A DNA stretch of 64,000 nt from Rutpela maculata. Its lineage: Eukaryota > Arthropoda > Insecta > Coleoptera > Cerambycidae. The stretch covers positions 2,170,001 to 2,234,000 of the forward strand of contig OW386287.2 of NCBI GenBank assembly GCA_936432065.2, written 5' to 3'. The position numbers and the translations under genes are program-made. Numbering within the stretch: position 1 is the first letter of the stretch; every line of letters begins with the position of its first letter. This document shows positions 32,576 to 44,225 of the stretch, in pieces. The notes beneath the pieces were generated by a model. The model was not told where the DNA came from. It saw only the letters and a list, made by a program, of their open reading frames with translations, and ran no database searches.

Positions 32576-34999
32576 TATTTATTATCGACCGACATTGCGA
32601 CATGGCAAGCGGTACTACCAATAACTTTCTACAAATGTGGCAAAATCTTAAAATCAAACCGAATTTTTAGGTTAGGTTTTACAAGCGCCATAAACCCTAT
32701 AGGTCCTAAAGCGTTTGCATTAATTACTCAAAGGGTTTAGAATAGGTTTTAAAATAGTCTAGAAGTTTTAAAAAATATTTCAAAACCAATGAGATCAGTT
32801 AAGAAATGGGGAAGGAATTCAAGTTTCACTGTTCAAACGAATGAAATAACGTTTATCAGTTTTAATGCAATTAAATAATAATTGACGTTAATACGAAACA
32901 TACTTTTTCGTCAAAAAATATACAGAGTGGTCATCTAACAGAAAAATATAATTAATAAATAAGAAGGAACTCTTATGTAAACACCCTTACAGATTTTTTT
33001 ACTTCTATTTGCTGAAAATAGGCATTTGCTAACTGGTCTATTAATATAATCACTATAACGAATCCATTGTTAACATATAACATATTTGGTTCTATGAAGG
33101 ATTTATTGCTTTAAATGGTTAACAGCTACGCTGTACCAAATTAAAAATTATCTCTAAAAATGATTGGCATGAAATAGCTGATCGGTTTATCTAATTAATT
33201 AACGATATAATCAATTAATCGCTTATGTAATATCATGAATCATGCAAATTGGGTTCTGCATTTATTTAATTGTGTAAAGGTTCATTTTGGAAAGTTTAGC
33301 ATTTAAAATATAACCAGCGGTTTACTTTTCGTATAAATATGTGTGTGACGTAGGGGGCACGAGGGAAATAAAGAGCAGCAAATGAAACTTACAATTAGAA
33401 AAGTATTCTTGTTGAAACAAATATTATTTCACATAATGTAGGGACATTTCCCCAAGTTGCTTTGTCGGCAAAAACTGAATAGTTATTTTGACCGTATATC
33501 AGGAACTTCTAATGGTCAATGTGTCATTTAATGCGTGTAGATTAATACAAGAACTATAGATCTATAGTTCTCAATTCCATTCTTGTCACCTATTTTGAAT
33601 ATAGGACATTTTTATCTACACCAAAATGTTTCTGTTTGAACTGCTAAAATAAAGATGACAGTCAACGGTAAGGAAGATAATGGCGCAGTCCCTTAACAAA
33701 AAAGAATGAATATTACGTGGAAGGGGAATAGTAACACAATCTAGAACGTCTCTCCTCAATCAACAACAAGCAAGTGCTCCTAAGTCAGTCGTAAGATTTT
33801 CACGAATAAATATTTGCAATAACTATATTACAGAAATATTTAAGATTGTACGACTTAAAAAAATCGTTAATTTACTTTAAAGCTAATTAACTTATCTATT
33901 CGAGTCAGCGTCCTAATGCTTCAAGACTATATACAATAATTCATGTTTACAGACTGTGCAAAGTCTGTAAAATAGCTAGTTTAGACACTGATGTAGAAAA
34001 ATGATTTAGCTAATACCACGTAATGGTGGAAATAGGACATAAAATTGAGAACCTCGATAAATTGTTCATAAAAGATTACCAATGCATAAGATTCTTTATT
34101 GCTATAATAAAGTCAGTAGAAAGTCATCAATCAGCTAGTCTAGACAAAGTAGGTAGGTAATTATTACACACATATTTCATTATATCGTGACTAGTACTAT
34201 AGTTATATTCATTACAACTGTAAAAAATATACGAAAACAATAATACAATTGTTAGGTAAATAATATACAATTTCTGCACAACTGGTTGCCAGTGTATCGT
34301 GAATGCTTATAATTTACTATGAATAAAATGTACCAGAAAAGATGGAATGAACTAAGGTTTTGTGTGAGGCGAACGATGGGATTGAATAAACTGAATGATT
34401 CCACATAGCTGCGTCATTCTTGAATCTACATATTTTATTTTTATTCAGAACGTCTTTGCTGACGTTTTGAGACCGATGAATTATGCTATTTGGCCTATTT
34501 TTGGTGTATGGCACGTTTAAGAGCATCATGCCATTTTCATATTATGTACCTATGAAATAAATTCGAACTGAATACGGGCGCGAAAAATTAAGGAAAACTT
34601 GAAGAAACGTCGTAGGATTTCTAATCGAATATTATATGAAAAACTGCTTTATAAATCGTGACATGTCAATAACACAACAAAGAAATATTTAGTAATAAGT
34701 TTAGAGATCAAATTTTTTGTTATGACTTGGTTGTTGTGTGAAATTGACATGACATTGACAATATTTTTTAAATGTATTTTCCTGGTGGCAAGGGGACCAC
34801 CAGGGCAGGTAGTTGTCTCGAACGGGTTTTTTCGTTTGGCTTTTTCCCAAATTTTTCAGTGCTTGTGCTTAGTAATAGTTTTTAAGTTATTTTTGATTAT
34901 TTTTAAGTCTCTTTGAACCATTCTTAATCAAATAGGTGTTTTAACCTATTTTATTGTTTCATGTTATTTATTTATTGTTTCACTGTCGCCCAAATATCA
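32576..34999. other. No gene; perfect 20-bp palindrome
   Basis: gaactatagatctatagttc at 33551-33570 is a perfect palindrome. Elsewhere AT-rich DNA with a few 60-70-codon ORFs lacking any signature. Confidence 0.45.
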
Positions 35000-35100
35000 A
35001 CATTATTTACAAGAAGACTGAGAAGAGTATCCCATATAATATGTAACAAATATATAAAAGTTCAGTAAACCGGTAGAGTATGTTTTTATCTTGTTCATTA
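35000..35100. repeat. Second copy of the 28198-28300 repeat
   Basis: Same order of motifs as at 28198 (cattatttacaagaagact, gagaagagtatccc, tatataaaagttcagtaaac). Confidence 0.65.
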
Positions 35101-36723
35101 TTGTTATACAATCAATTACTAAACAAAAACATTTGTTTTATTTGTTTATTTTTGAACGGAAATGTCAAAGTAAAAATTTTTTATGTTTTGGGAAATGTAC
35201 ATGTTATTTTTTATTATCCCTATAACCTTAAATAACTGTAATAATTGAGTTTTTAAATTTTATACTAATAAATAAATACAATTAACAGTTATTTTTCTTC
35301 TATTTCTTCAAATTTCACACGACTACTTTCACTTTGTTTTACAAATATTTTATTTACTATCCTAGATTTCTTTTTGCATTTACTTGCTTAGCATCTAAAA
35401 CATTAGTTACCCTGCAAACAATGTCTGCAAAGATATCAACATGACTGATCGTCCGGTAAAAATTGCAATAATCTGCTATATACAAAAGATTAAAATACCC
35501 AGAGCACTGATATTTTACGAATAATTTTTATGGCATGTAGGCATATATAAAAAATTCAGGTATACATAATATGGATAAGTTCGTTTAAAATCTTTTTTAT
35601 TTACCGTTAAAAATCTACGTCGCACATTAATAATTACAAAGTTATTTGTGAAACGAGTAAAAACGGTATAATTGCCAATTTTTCTAAAAATTGCTTTAAA
35701 ATGCTGTTGGCTACAAATTCTAAAAAAAAGTATACATATCGTGCAAGTATTCAGATACATATTTTAAAATATTGAACTTTACCAGTTTAATTACAGCATT
35801 GTTATATAATGTAATCTTTCCCACATACAAATTAGAACACTATAATGTTACTGACGTTTGTCTAAACTTTATGTCGGCTCACTCTTAGTTTCTGAAGCGT
35901 TTTTTATTTTCTCCTCCACATATAGCTGGGGAGCCCACCCTAGCTGTAAAAATGCATTGCATTGGGATCTCAGAAACGGTAAAAAATAATATTATAGTAA
36001 ATGGAAAAAAAAGTTGCGTAACTAGGGGGATAATAAAATTCCATAAACAGAAGTATAGGAAAATAATTTTGGAGTGTTTTGATAAAAAGTAAACTATCGA
36101 GTTTTCCTTTTTTTGTGTTATTATTGGAGCTAAATAGAAAAGACAGTTTCTTATAGCGCTTTTTTTGAACGTGGCAATCTTAATATTTGTATCCGACATT
36201 TCCTGTGTCAGAGCCCCTATCCGAAACTCCCATGCATTGCATTTTTACCCTAGATCCACACAATAATTGAGTAAACGTGTTATTTTCGCCTAAATTAGGC
36301 AACAAAAAAGAAAAAAATATCCTAAATTAAGTCTCTTTTAATTTCCGCAGCCCTAATTATAGAAACCCCGTTTCCATGGCTTGTGCACAAGTTTATTATT
36401 CTCCTCTATTACTACGCCACATAAAATCCACTCCATTTTACAATGAAACTTAGATTGCTTTTTTATCTTAAATATTTTTTTAGCAGATAATCCACGCACA
36501 ATTCGCACAATGGCCATACGTTCTAAAATATAATACAATTGGTAATACGGGAAAGAATATCGTTACACATTTTACTTCCACATCCAGTGTAAGTATGGTA
36601 TCGACAAAAATATTTTTGAAAATTTTTTTTGTCCAAATTGGCTTAGAATGTCATGAAACGTCGAGAATTTAAGTTTGAGCAAAAAAAATTGTCTGTCGGT
36701 CTGTCTGTAACTTTTTTTGTTCG
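35101..36723. other. No gene; short segment shared with 43927-43985
   Basis: 35945-35998 (aaaaatgcattgcattggga, tctcagaaacggtaaaaaat, aatattat) matches the inverse of about 43927-43985, at the very edge of a block X copy. The rest is unassigned; an ORF of 104 codons on the minus strand is not recognisable. Confidence 0.5.
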
Positions 36724-37871
36724 CACGATTACGCCGGAACCGTTTAAGATATTGACTTGAAATTTGGTACACGTACCTACCTTTTAACGAGATTACCCCA
36801 CAACCCGTTGAAGGGTTGAGTGGTAAATGGGGGTAAATAGGCAAATCAAGCAAGTAAGAGTCCATAAAATTGGTATTTAGTATATATAAGAGAAGCTAAG
36901 GTCTCAAAATTTTTTGGCATTAACCACCCCCATTACCAACTCCCACCACATTATTCAAGGGGGCGAAAAAATTAAATTGTCATTTGGTGTGTGTACAAGA
37001 ACCAAAGGTCTCAATTTTTTTTTTACTTTATCCACCACCACTACCACCCCCCTTCCACCACCCTCTGCCCCACTACCGATGTGGCATATCGTTTTATAGG
37101 TTTCTGGGGTAGACGATTTCAAATATTTTATTATTAAAGTTCCATAAACAATTATTTCCACATTCAAATTTTTTTCGTTGTGAGAGACTTGGATAGAAGA
37201 TCTGGATGTGGAAGTAGTGATTCCTTGAGCAGCGGTTTTATAATTTGACCTTCGACGAAAACGAATAACGTTGATCGTACACCGCCCTGAGACTAGTTAG
37301 TTTTAGTGGACGCGGGCGTATTAATACTCAATTTCTGCAATTCGCGCGCTCCAAAAAAATCACTGTACCTAAATTATCAAAGACACGATAAAAATTATGC
37401 TATCAAAAACTTTTTTGGTCTTTTGGCTTTATTTTCTTCGCAGCATGTTATACAAAATTTCCAAAAACAAAAAAGTCTGTAGCTTAGTGAAAATTTGACT
37501 GCGTATTTTCTAAACTTTCAAGGTTATCTAAGTTTTTAACATGCTTCAAAATGCTTTACTTAACAATACTATACACAGATAGAAGCGCTTAAGTGTGTGT
37601 GTGTTTTATAACTAAAAAAAGTTCATGTGGATATCTCCATTCGTTTTTGAGATATGGCATTAGATGTTCAAAAAAACATGATTAAAAAAAACCAACAAAA
37701 TTTCACACCTTTTTAAAAATAACAATGTCCGTGACCACTAAAAAATGTCGTATTTCATGATTTCTAATGAACATCGACCTACTTAACGAAATGGTATATG
37801 TCTCAGTTTGTTCTAAGATTAAAAAAAAACTCGAGAAGGAAGCGATTTTTCCCCTGTTTTTTACTCCACTA
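36724..37871 (+). repeat. Blocks X and B, copy 3: left arm of a 1.15-kb inverted pair
   Basis: From cacgattacgccggaaccgt to cccctgttttttactccact this is a close inverse of 42783-43927. Shared landmarks: gtgtgtacaagaaccaaagg, gtctcaatttttt, cgctccaaaaaaatcactgt, ttggctttattttcttcgca, agcatgtta. Both arms contain the same small spurious ORFs. The 4.9-kb spacer holds TIR element B and a SINE. No RT or transposase motif was found in the arms. Confidence 0.88.
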
Positions 37872-39164
37872 ATGGAGGAAGAAGACTTGGAAGAAATATT
37901 CCATGTATCGGGAGACAGCGATAGTGAATCGGAAAGCGAATGAGGTGTTACGTTTTATATTTTATATTAAAAGCTGAATCATTTATCTGGAAAATGGTAA
38001 CTCCTATCCAAATATTGTATAGGAACAAAATTGTAGGAAATTTTATGCACTTTGTTTTTTGTGCAGAAAGTTTTTCTCCATCTTTTTTTAGTTTTTGTGT
38101 TAAATGACAAAAATAATATTTGCAATTTTTTTTTTTATAAACAAGGACGCCATTTTGAAAGAACAGCCAGTTTTTTTTTGGGGACATGTCTGAAATTGTT
38201 CCTCAGGGTTTAATCAATGAAAAACATTGTGTCCAAGGGTCTGGGGGGGGGGGGGGCACGGACAGTTAGGGTTTGCTCCAGTAGTAATAGGCAGGGAATG
38301 TTATACGACAAAAATTGTATATTTTAGAAATTATATAATGTTCAGCTCTGGTTATTAATCATGTTAAGATCTAGTTAAACTGTGGTGGAATTTAATTGTC
38401 TCTACTTCTCAAGTCAATAAAAATCAGTTCCTAAACAGACGAAAGACAACTCCCTGTATATACAAACAATTAATACAATCCCTCCAGCAGTATCCGATTC
38501 AAAACAAACAGTGTGATACCTGAATACTGCTTGATCCACATAATAACCCAAACAATACAAATACAAAGCAAACGGCTACATGACAATCAGCGCCCGCCCA
38601 TTCGACATATCGATACAAACTCTAATAAAAACTGACCCGCACGAAGCGTAGGATTTTATTACGAAAACTTTTTCCGAACATGTCGAACCGTACAAAAACC
38701 GAGCGAGTATTAACCAATCACCTAAATCCATTCCTGACTGACGTATCTGGGATGGCGTCCATGTGAATTCGATTCAAGTGCTTATTTGGAATACAAAGAT
38801 ACTGCCTGCTGCAAATGAAATTTACGATGAAATGGCAATTATTGCTATTCTATTTATCAATTCATTGGTGCTATCGGGTGGAGATGATGGTTATTTAATT
38901 AATATACACTGACTTTCTATTATTTCCACGAGCCCAGGGCAGAAGTTAATCGTTTTATAATTGTCAGTTTATATCGCAGCAGCATTTCGCGCGGATGAAA
39001 AAGTTCGAGGGCGATTCGGGAAATTCGATGGAAACGGAAATACTATTTCAATCAGGACATAAAAACATATAAATAAATACCTATGATAGAAATAATACAA
39101 TAGCCTTTCATTCGTTCATTTACATTTTTCCCCAGTATGTCTGATTAATTTTTAGAACAATATT
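37872..39164. other. No gene; G14 run and a GC-richer unique tract
   Basis: A run of 14 G lies at 38243-38256. About 38560-39050 is non-repetitive and less AT-rich than its flanks, with homeodomain-like motifs (taatcgttttataattg). It could be regulatory; this is a guess. Confidence 0.4.
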
Positions 39165-40267
39165 AGGCCAGACGACAGGTAGTTCAATAAGGAAATAATT
39201 AGTGGAAAGCTGGAAATTGCTTTAATCGCTTTATTTGGACTCAGATATTACTCTCCCAAGTTTTCCCCCTCGAGCGAAGTCGGAGTTGGCCCTTCTGGCC
39301 CTAAGAAGTTACCATTTTTCGGTTTTTTGCAAATATCTCCCAAACCAACTTTATCAACAAAATACTACGACTACTAATACGACGAGGGATCCGGCGCCAC
39401 AAACGCTTCTAAACAGTGTCCTGCAAATGTTCGAAAGGATGTAACGCAGCGTGTGGTTGTAGGGAAACGGGCCTCCGATGCTCCAGAATTTGCATGAATT
39501 GTATGGAACGGTCATGTACAAATGCTGCCGAGGAAGATGATATGGATGATTGTGACGGATGTTAATCTTGAGCGCCCTGTGACGTTGGACAAATGTACCA
39601 TGCAGACGATGAAAGCGATGACGGAGAAATTGAGGCAGACGATCAAGACTGCCAGCCTTCATCAAAACGGTTGAAAATCGACTAACTTTGACATTTGAAC
39701 AGTGGATTAGGCCTCCTGGGGACACCACTTACAAAAAACGCGCCATTTACTCTACCGCCAGGTGGTGTGGAAAAGAGTGATTTTATGTCAATACTAGTCA
39801 ATAATAATACTAATCGTAGATACTTTGCCACAGCTGTTTACATTGAAAAGCTGTTATACTTGTAACAAGTTAACAGCTTGTGCACCTGGAATGCTGACAA
39901 ATATTTATAACATGTAGAAACTTTGATATGGCATATGATTTCGATAACTTTTCCGCAAGAATCAAAAAGGGCTCCACTTTGAATGGTCGTAGCATCGTAA
40001 CGGTTCACTTTAGAGACAAACAATTTCCTCTAGATTATTTTTTATAACAGGTATTTTGTTGATAAAGTTGATAGTTTGGGAGATATTTGCAAAAAACCGA
40101 AAAATGGTACCACCTTCTTAGGGCCAGAAGGGCCAACGCCGACTTCGCTCGAGAGGGAAAACTTGGGAGAGTAATATCTGGTTCCAAATAAAGCGATTAA
40201 AGCAATTTCCAGCTTTCCACTAATTATTTCCTTATTGAGGCTTTTTTTTTACCTGTCGCCTGGCCTA
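39165..40267. mobile_element. 1.1-kb element with 200-bp inverted repeats around a CXC ORF
   Basis: Left arm 39165-39364 (taggccagacgacaggtagt, ggaaataattagtggaaagc, ctttaatcgctttatttgg, gcgaagtcgg, ggcccttctggccctaag, caaatatctcccaaac) pairs with the right arm 40051-40267. The outermost match is AGGCCA..CGACAGGT. Flanks AATAT and TATAT agree at four of five bases, so a target duplication is doubtful. The arm sequence is unrelated to that of the element at 24097, although both enclose the same kind of gene. Confidence 0.78.
39370..39685 (+). pseudogene. CXC-domain ORF, second decayed copy
   Basis: One frame gives PAPQTLLNSV. After a shift comes the nine-Cys motif CKCSKGCNAACGCRETGLRC with CSRICMNCMERSCTN, then an acidic stretch (EEDDMDD). 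After a TAA at 39563-39565, in the same frame, MYHADDESDDGEIEADDQ and a basic end PSSKRLKID follow to a final stop at 39685. The basic end could be a nuclear localisation signal. The 3' flank (gtggattaggcctcctgggg, acaccac, gtggtgtggaaa) matches that of the copy at 24381, so the two genes share ancestry beyond the coding region. The N-terminal half seen in the other copy is missing. Confidence 0.75.
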
Positions 40268-40356
40268 TATATTCAAAACAGTATTCTATGACATAATTTT
40301 TATAGTTGCTTCAAAATGTTATCATACTAAATCTGATAGAAACAATCATCTTGTCT

Positions 40357-40560
40357 TCACCGGTAGCTCAATCGGCAAATATGCTGATCGACTGCCTACC
40401 GCGCTCTGGGTTCGACCCCCAGCCCCGGTATTGACAACACCGGTGGGTGTGGATGTATGTCTGCGTTTTTCCAAATGTGTAACCCCCTTCCGCACAGCCT
40501 TGGCTATGGATTTGGGAGTTGTCTACTATCTGTGGTGTGTTTATGTTTATGTTAGTTATT
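40357..40560 (+). mobile_element. tRNA-derived SINE, most complete copy
   Basis: caccggtagctcaatcggca (A box region) and ctctgggttcgacccccagc (B box/T-arm) followed by cccggta give a well-preserved tRNA-like head with a pairing T-arm. Then come an internal unit (ggtgggtgtggatgtatgtc, gtaacccccttccgcacagc) and the tail gatttgggagttgtctacta, then tctgtggtgtgtttatg. An internal RNA polymerase III promoter is implied. No clear target duplication. Copies at 15929, 32506 and 55797 align with it. Confidence 0.88.
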
Positions 40561-40630
40561 AAGTTAAAATCACAATGACAGCTAGTTCGGAATTCTGTTT
40601 AGAAGTTTAATTCTCAACAATGGTTCCGTT

Positions 40631-40910
40631 TACACATCATAATCCTACACATACTATTTGACCCAAAATTTCCTACACATGAACTCGATAGGTGCTCGTT
40701 TAGCTACAAACGAAAAACATGCACATTTTTGGTATTAAACATCAACACTTTGTCAACCATACAGTTCCTACATATGCCTCGAAATATCCTACACATGAGA
40801 CTTGCAAGATTCCCGTTTTCTACACATCTTGTGCTAGATTTTCCTGCACATGGTATTTTTTAAAAATATTATTTCCTTTTCATTATGTTTAAAAAACTGA
40901 AGTTTTCTGC
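40631..40910. repeat. Irregular array of a cctacacat motif
   Basis: Variants of ttcctacacatg occur about nine times (near 40631, 40643, 40671, 40720, 40766, 40787, 40819, 40842, 40900) at 12-58-base spacing in otherwise dissimilar text. It is not a simple tandem repeat. Confidence 0.55.
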
Positions 40911-41927
40911 ACACGAAATTTTTCACTCAGCATATGAAGTATTTGAAAATTTTTGTTGTGTGGTATTTAGGGGAGGAAGACCTTTCAAATGAGATATCAC
41001 TTACACTGGGCTGAGCACGCCTCGTAAGTTATATCGCAAAAAATGCCCCCTTGAAGATGACAGGTCAGTGCTTTTAAAACAATGAATTTGAACGGCCCGA
41101 AAACTCGTCGTTAGTGGCTCACCGCGTATATAAATATTTCCTTAATTATGGACAACGTCTTTAATAATTTATTTAAATAATAATAATCAATAAAACTGCC
41201 GAAAACAAAAAAAACTAAGAAAAAACATGTTCAAGGTTTTAAAACTAAATATATCTGAAAGAATGATAAATACGATAAAGATGGATAGAAGTTCTTGGAA
41301 ATTCAATTCTCCATAAATAACTATAGGATAAATATTAACTTAAAGTAAGATTCGTGGTTAGATATATTTAAAATCAAAAGATTAGGTTGTCAACGAGATT
41401 GTCAAGGACTGCGCGTAGTGTAGTTGACAACTTTTTCTGTCATTGCTGATACTTTTCCTACCAGTGTTTGTAAAAGCTCTATATTGATACTAATTTGAGT
41501 TAGGAAAAGATCAACTCTTCAGTTTAATCATCTTTTCCAAACATTAATAGAAAAGACCATGTGTTCAACAACGTAGAAGTTTACTAACGTACCTAATATT
41601 TTGTCGAACTTTTCTGTACATTTCCTTAAATATACAGAGTGGGCAATTAATAATAGGCCATAGTTCAAGGGTAGATTATTTGGACCAAATTATGAGGATA
41701 TAACCAAATATGCTTTAGTAAATTATTGCTGTGGCAGGGTGTCAAAATTGTATTTCTTTTTGCAATATCTCAGCTACCTATTGACCCATCTTCTTCCAAT
41801 TTGGTAAGGACACATTTTTTAATAATTTACGTATTACACGGTGGGTGCCTCCTTGAGCTATACCTGATGAATATTTTTTCTCTTTTTTACGAAACGTTGT
41901 GGCACTTTTGACTAGAAAATCTCATGT
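40911..41927. other. No gene seen
   Basis: Includes atacagagtgggcaatta at 41632, a relative of the motif at 31686. Otherwise unassigned. Confidence 0.4.
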
Positions 41928-42113
41928 AGGAGTCATTTCTACATAAAAAAGGTACACTTGATTATTTCAACTGTTTTCGAGAAAACTGCAGCACAGATCT
42001 CAAGAATTTGTTGAAAACGAACTCAATTTGAAAAGGACAGATTCTTTGCGACAGTTTTCTCTTGTAATTACCAAGTCTATCAAGTGTACCTTTTTTACGT
42101 AGAAATGACTCCT
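41928..42113. repeat. 186-bp foldback
   Basis: Left arm 41928-41962 (aggagtcatttctacataaa, aaaggtacacttgat) pairs with right arm 42079-42113 at all but two positions. An inner pair (actgttttcgagaaaact/gacagttttctc) adds a second stem. Confidence 0.8.
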
Positions 42114-42439
42114 GTTTTGTCATTCTAGATATAGCAAAAGTTTGGACGAAATAACTTAAAAATTACACTTTTTGGAGCATTTTTGTGTGGGTTTACGTAT
42201 CCCTCGCCCTTCCCCAACTCTGCTCAAGTAACCATTTTGCCAGTTCTATAAAACAACATATTTATAAGGTTTTTCACCATAAATAATTTAGAAAGGACAC
42301 TATAAGACCTGTTGCTATTGATTAATTGATAAGTTTGGGAAATATTCGCCATAGAGGAGGCAAAACCACACTTTTGTAATTCACACGATTAAAATAAGAA
42401 ATAGGTAATATTTTTTTGAGAAAAATGTTGCTTGCTATT
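42114..42439. other. No gene seen
   Basis: Generic repeat-like text; nothing assigned. Confidence 0.4.
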
Positions 42440-42782
42440 TCAAAACCTACCATTAGTCCAGTCGGCAAAGTAAAAAATACATCAGAAGCTCGAAAAAAAT
42501 GTTATCTGAGTTTTTCCTTCAGTAACTGTTATTTTACTGATAACTCGTTAGCCGCTGAAGATATAAAAAGAAAGCTTGGCTAACTTCCTAAAAAAAGTCC
42601 TTCTGTAATTTTTTTGTATATGCCATAGTTTTCGAGAAAATCGATATTGAAAATATAAGAAAAATTGAATTTTTAGAAAATGCATTATATAATCGTTAAT
42701 ATCTTCGCCAATTGTTGACATATCTAAGAAAATAAGTAAGCAAATGAAAGATACTTTTATAACCTTCAATTTTTCACCATAT
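42440..42782 (-). repeat. Block A repeat, copy 1 (minus orientation)
   Basis: Inverse of 58500-58850: tagtccagtcggcaaagtaa, cagaagctcg, aacgagttat-type text (aactcgttagccgctgaaga), gccatagttttcgagaaaat, cgatattgaaaatataag. It abuts block B directly. Confidence 0.82.
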
Positions 42783-43927
42783 AGTGGAGTAAAAAACAGG
42801 GGAAAAGTCGCTTCCTTCTCGAGTTTTTTTTTTTTAATCTTAGAACAAACTGAGACATATACCATTTCGTTAAGTAGGTCGATGTTCATTAGAAATCATG
42901 AAATGCGCCATTTTTTATTGGTCACGGACATTGTTATTTTTAAAAAGGTGTGAAATTTTGTTTTTTTTTTAATCATGTTTTTTTGAACATCTAATGCCAT
43001 ATCTGAAAAACGAATGGAGATATCCACATGAACTTTTTTTGTTATAAAACACATACTTAAGCGCTTCTATCTATGTATACTATTGTTAATTAAAACATTT
43101 TTAAGCATGTTAAAAACTTAGATAACCTCGAAAGTTCAGAAAATACGCAGTCAAATTTTCACTAAGCTACAAACTTTTTTGTTTTTGTAAATTTTGTATA
43201 ACATGCTGTGAAGAAAATAAAGCCAAAAGACCAAAAAAGTTTTTGATAGCATAATTCTTATTGCGTCTTTGATATTTTAGGTACAGTGATTTTTTTGGAG
43301 CGCGCGAGTTGCAGAAATTGAGTATTAATACGCCCGCGTCCACTAAAACTAACTAGTCTCAGGGCGGTGTACAATCAACGTTATTCATTTTCGTCGAAGG
43401 TCAAATTATAAAACCGTTGCCCAAGGAATCACTACTTCCACATCCAGATCTTCTATCCAAGTCTGTCACAACGAAAAAAATTTGAATGTGGAAATAATTG
43501 TTTATGGAACTTTAATAATAAAATATTTGAAATCGTCTACCCCAAAAACCTATAAAACGATATGCCACATCGGTAGTAGGGCTGAGGGTGGTGAAAGGGA
43601 GGTGGTAGTAGTGGTGAATAAAATTAAAAAAAAATTGAGGCCTTTGGTTTTTGTACACACACTAAATGACAATTTAATTTTTTCGCCCCTTTGAATAATG
43701 GGGTGGGAGTTGGTAATGGGGGTGGTTAATGCCAAAAAAATGTTGAGACCTTAGCTTCTCTTATATATATTAAATACCAATTGTATGGACTCTTACTTGC
43801 TCGATTTGCCTATTTACCTCCATTTACCCCCCAACCCTTTAACGGAATAATCTAGTTCCAGATCTCGTTAAAATACATAGGTACGTGTACCAAATTTCAA
43901 GTCAATATCTTAAACGGTTCCGGAGTA
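42783..43927 (-). repeat. Blocks B and X, copy 4: right arm of the inverted pair
   Basis: Close inverse of 36724-37871 over 1.15 kb (see that entry). Divergence is scattered substitutions and microindels. Beyond 43927 the text switches to the piece shared with 35945-35998. Confidence 0.88.
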
Positions 43928-44225
43928 ATCTATAATATTATTTTTTACCGTTTTCGAGATCCCAATGCAATGCATTTTTATCCCAGATACTCTATTTGAG
44001 ATTTTTAATTCCTTTTTGCCTTCAACCTTAATGCGCCACTGGAAAAAATAAGTCATCCTTTCAGATCCTAAAACGTGATAAAACAGTCCTAAACATAAAA
44101 AAATAATAATGAAAAGTTCCGTTACACACAATACATAATCATTATTATTCTTAAGTGCCGCGCGCGTACGCTTCGACAATTCCTCCATACTAAAAAAAAC
44201 TAGCAAACTGTTGCTAATAATGAAA
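43928..44225. other. Shared edge segment and unassigned DNA
   Basis: 43927-43985 is the inverse of 35945-35998. A 98-codon minus ORF crossing it is not recognisable. Confidence 0.5.

Noticed and set aside
36572..37167. Paired ORFs repeated at 43482-43735
   Set aside because: They occur because block X is duplicated; low-complexity content (Pro/Thr, Val/Gly runs) and no domain.
39354..39728. 124-codon minus-strand ORF
   Set aside because: Antisense of the second CXC pseudogene.
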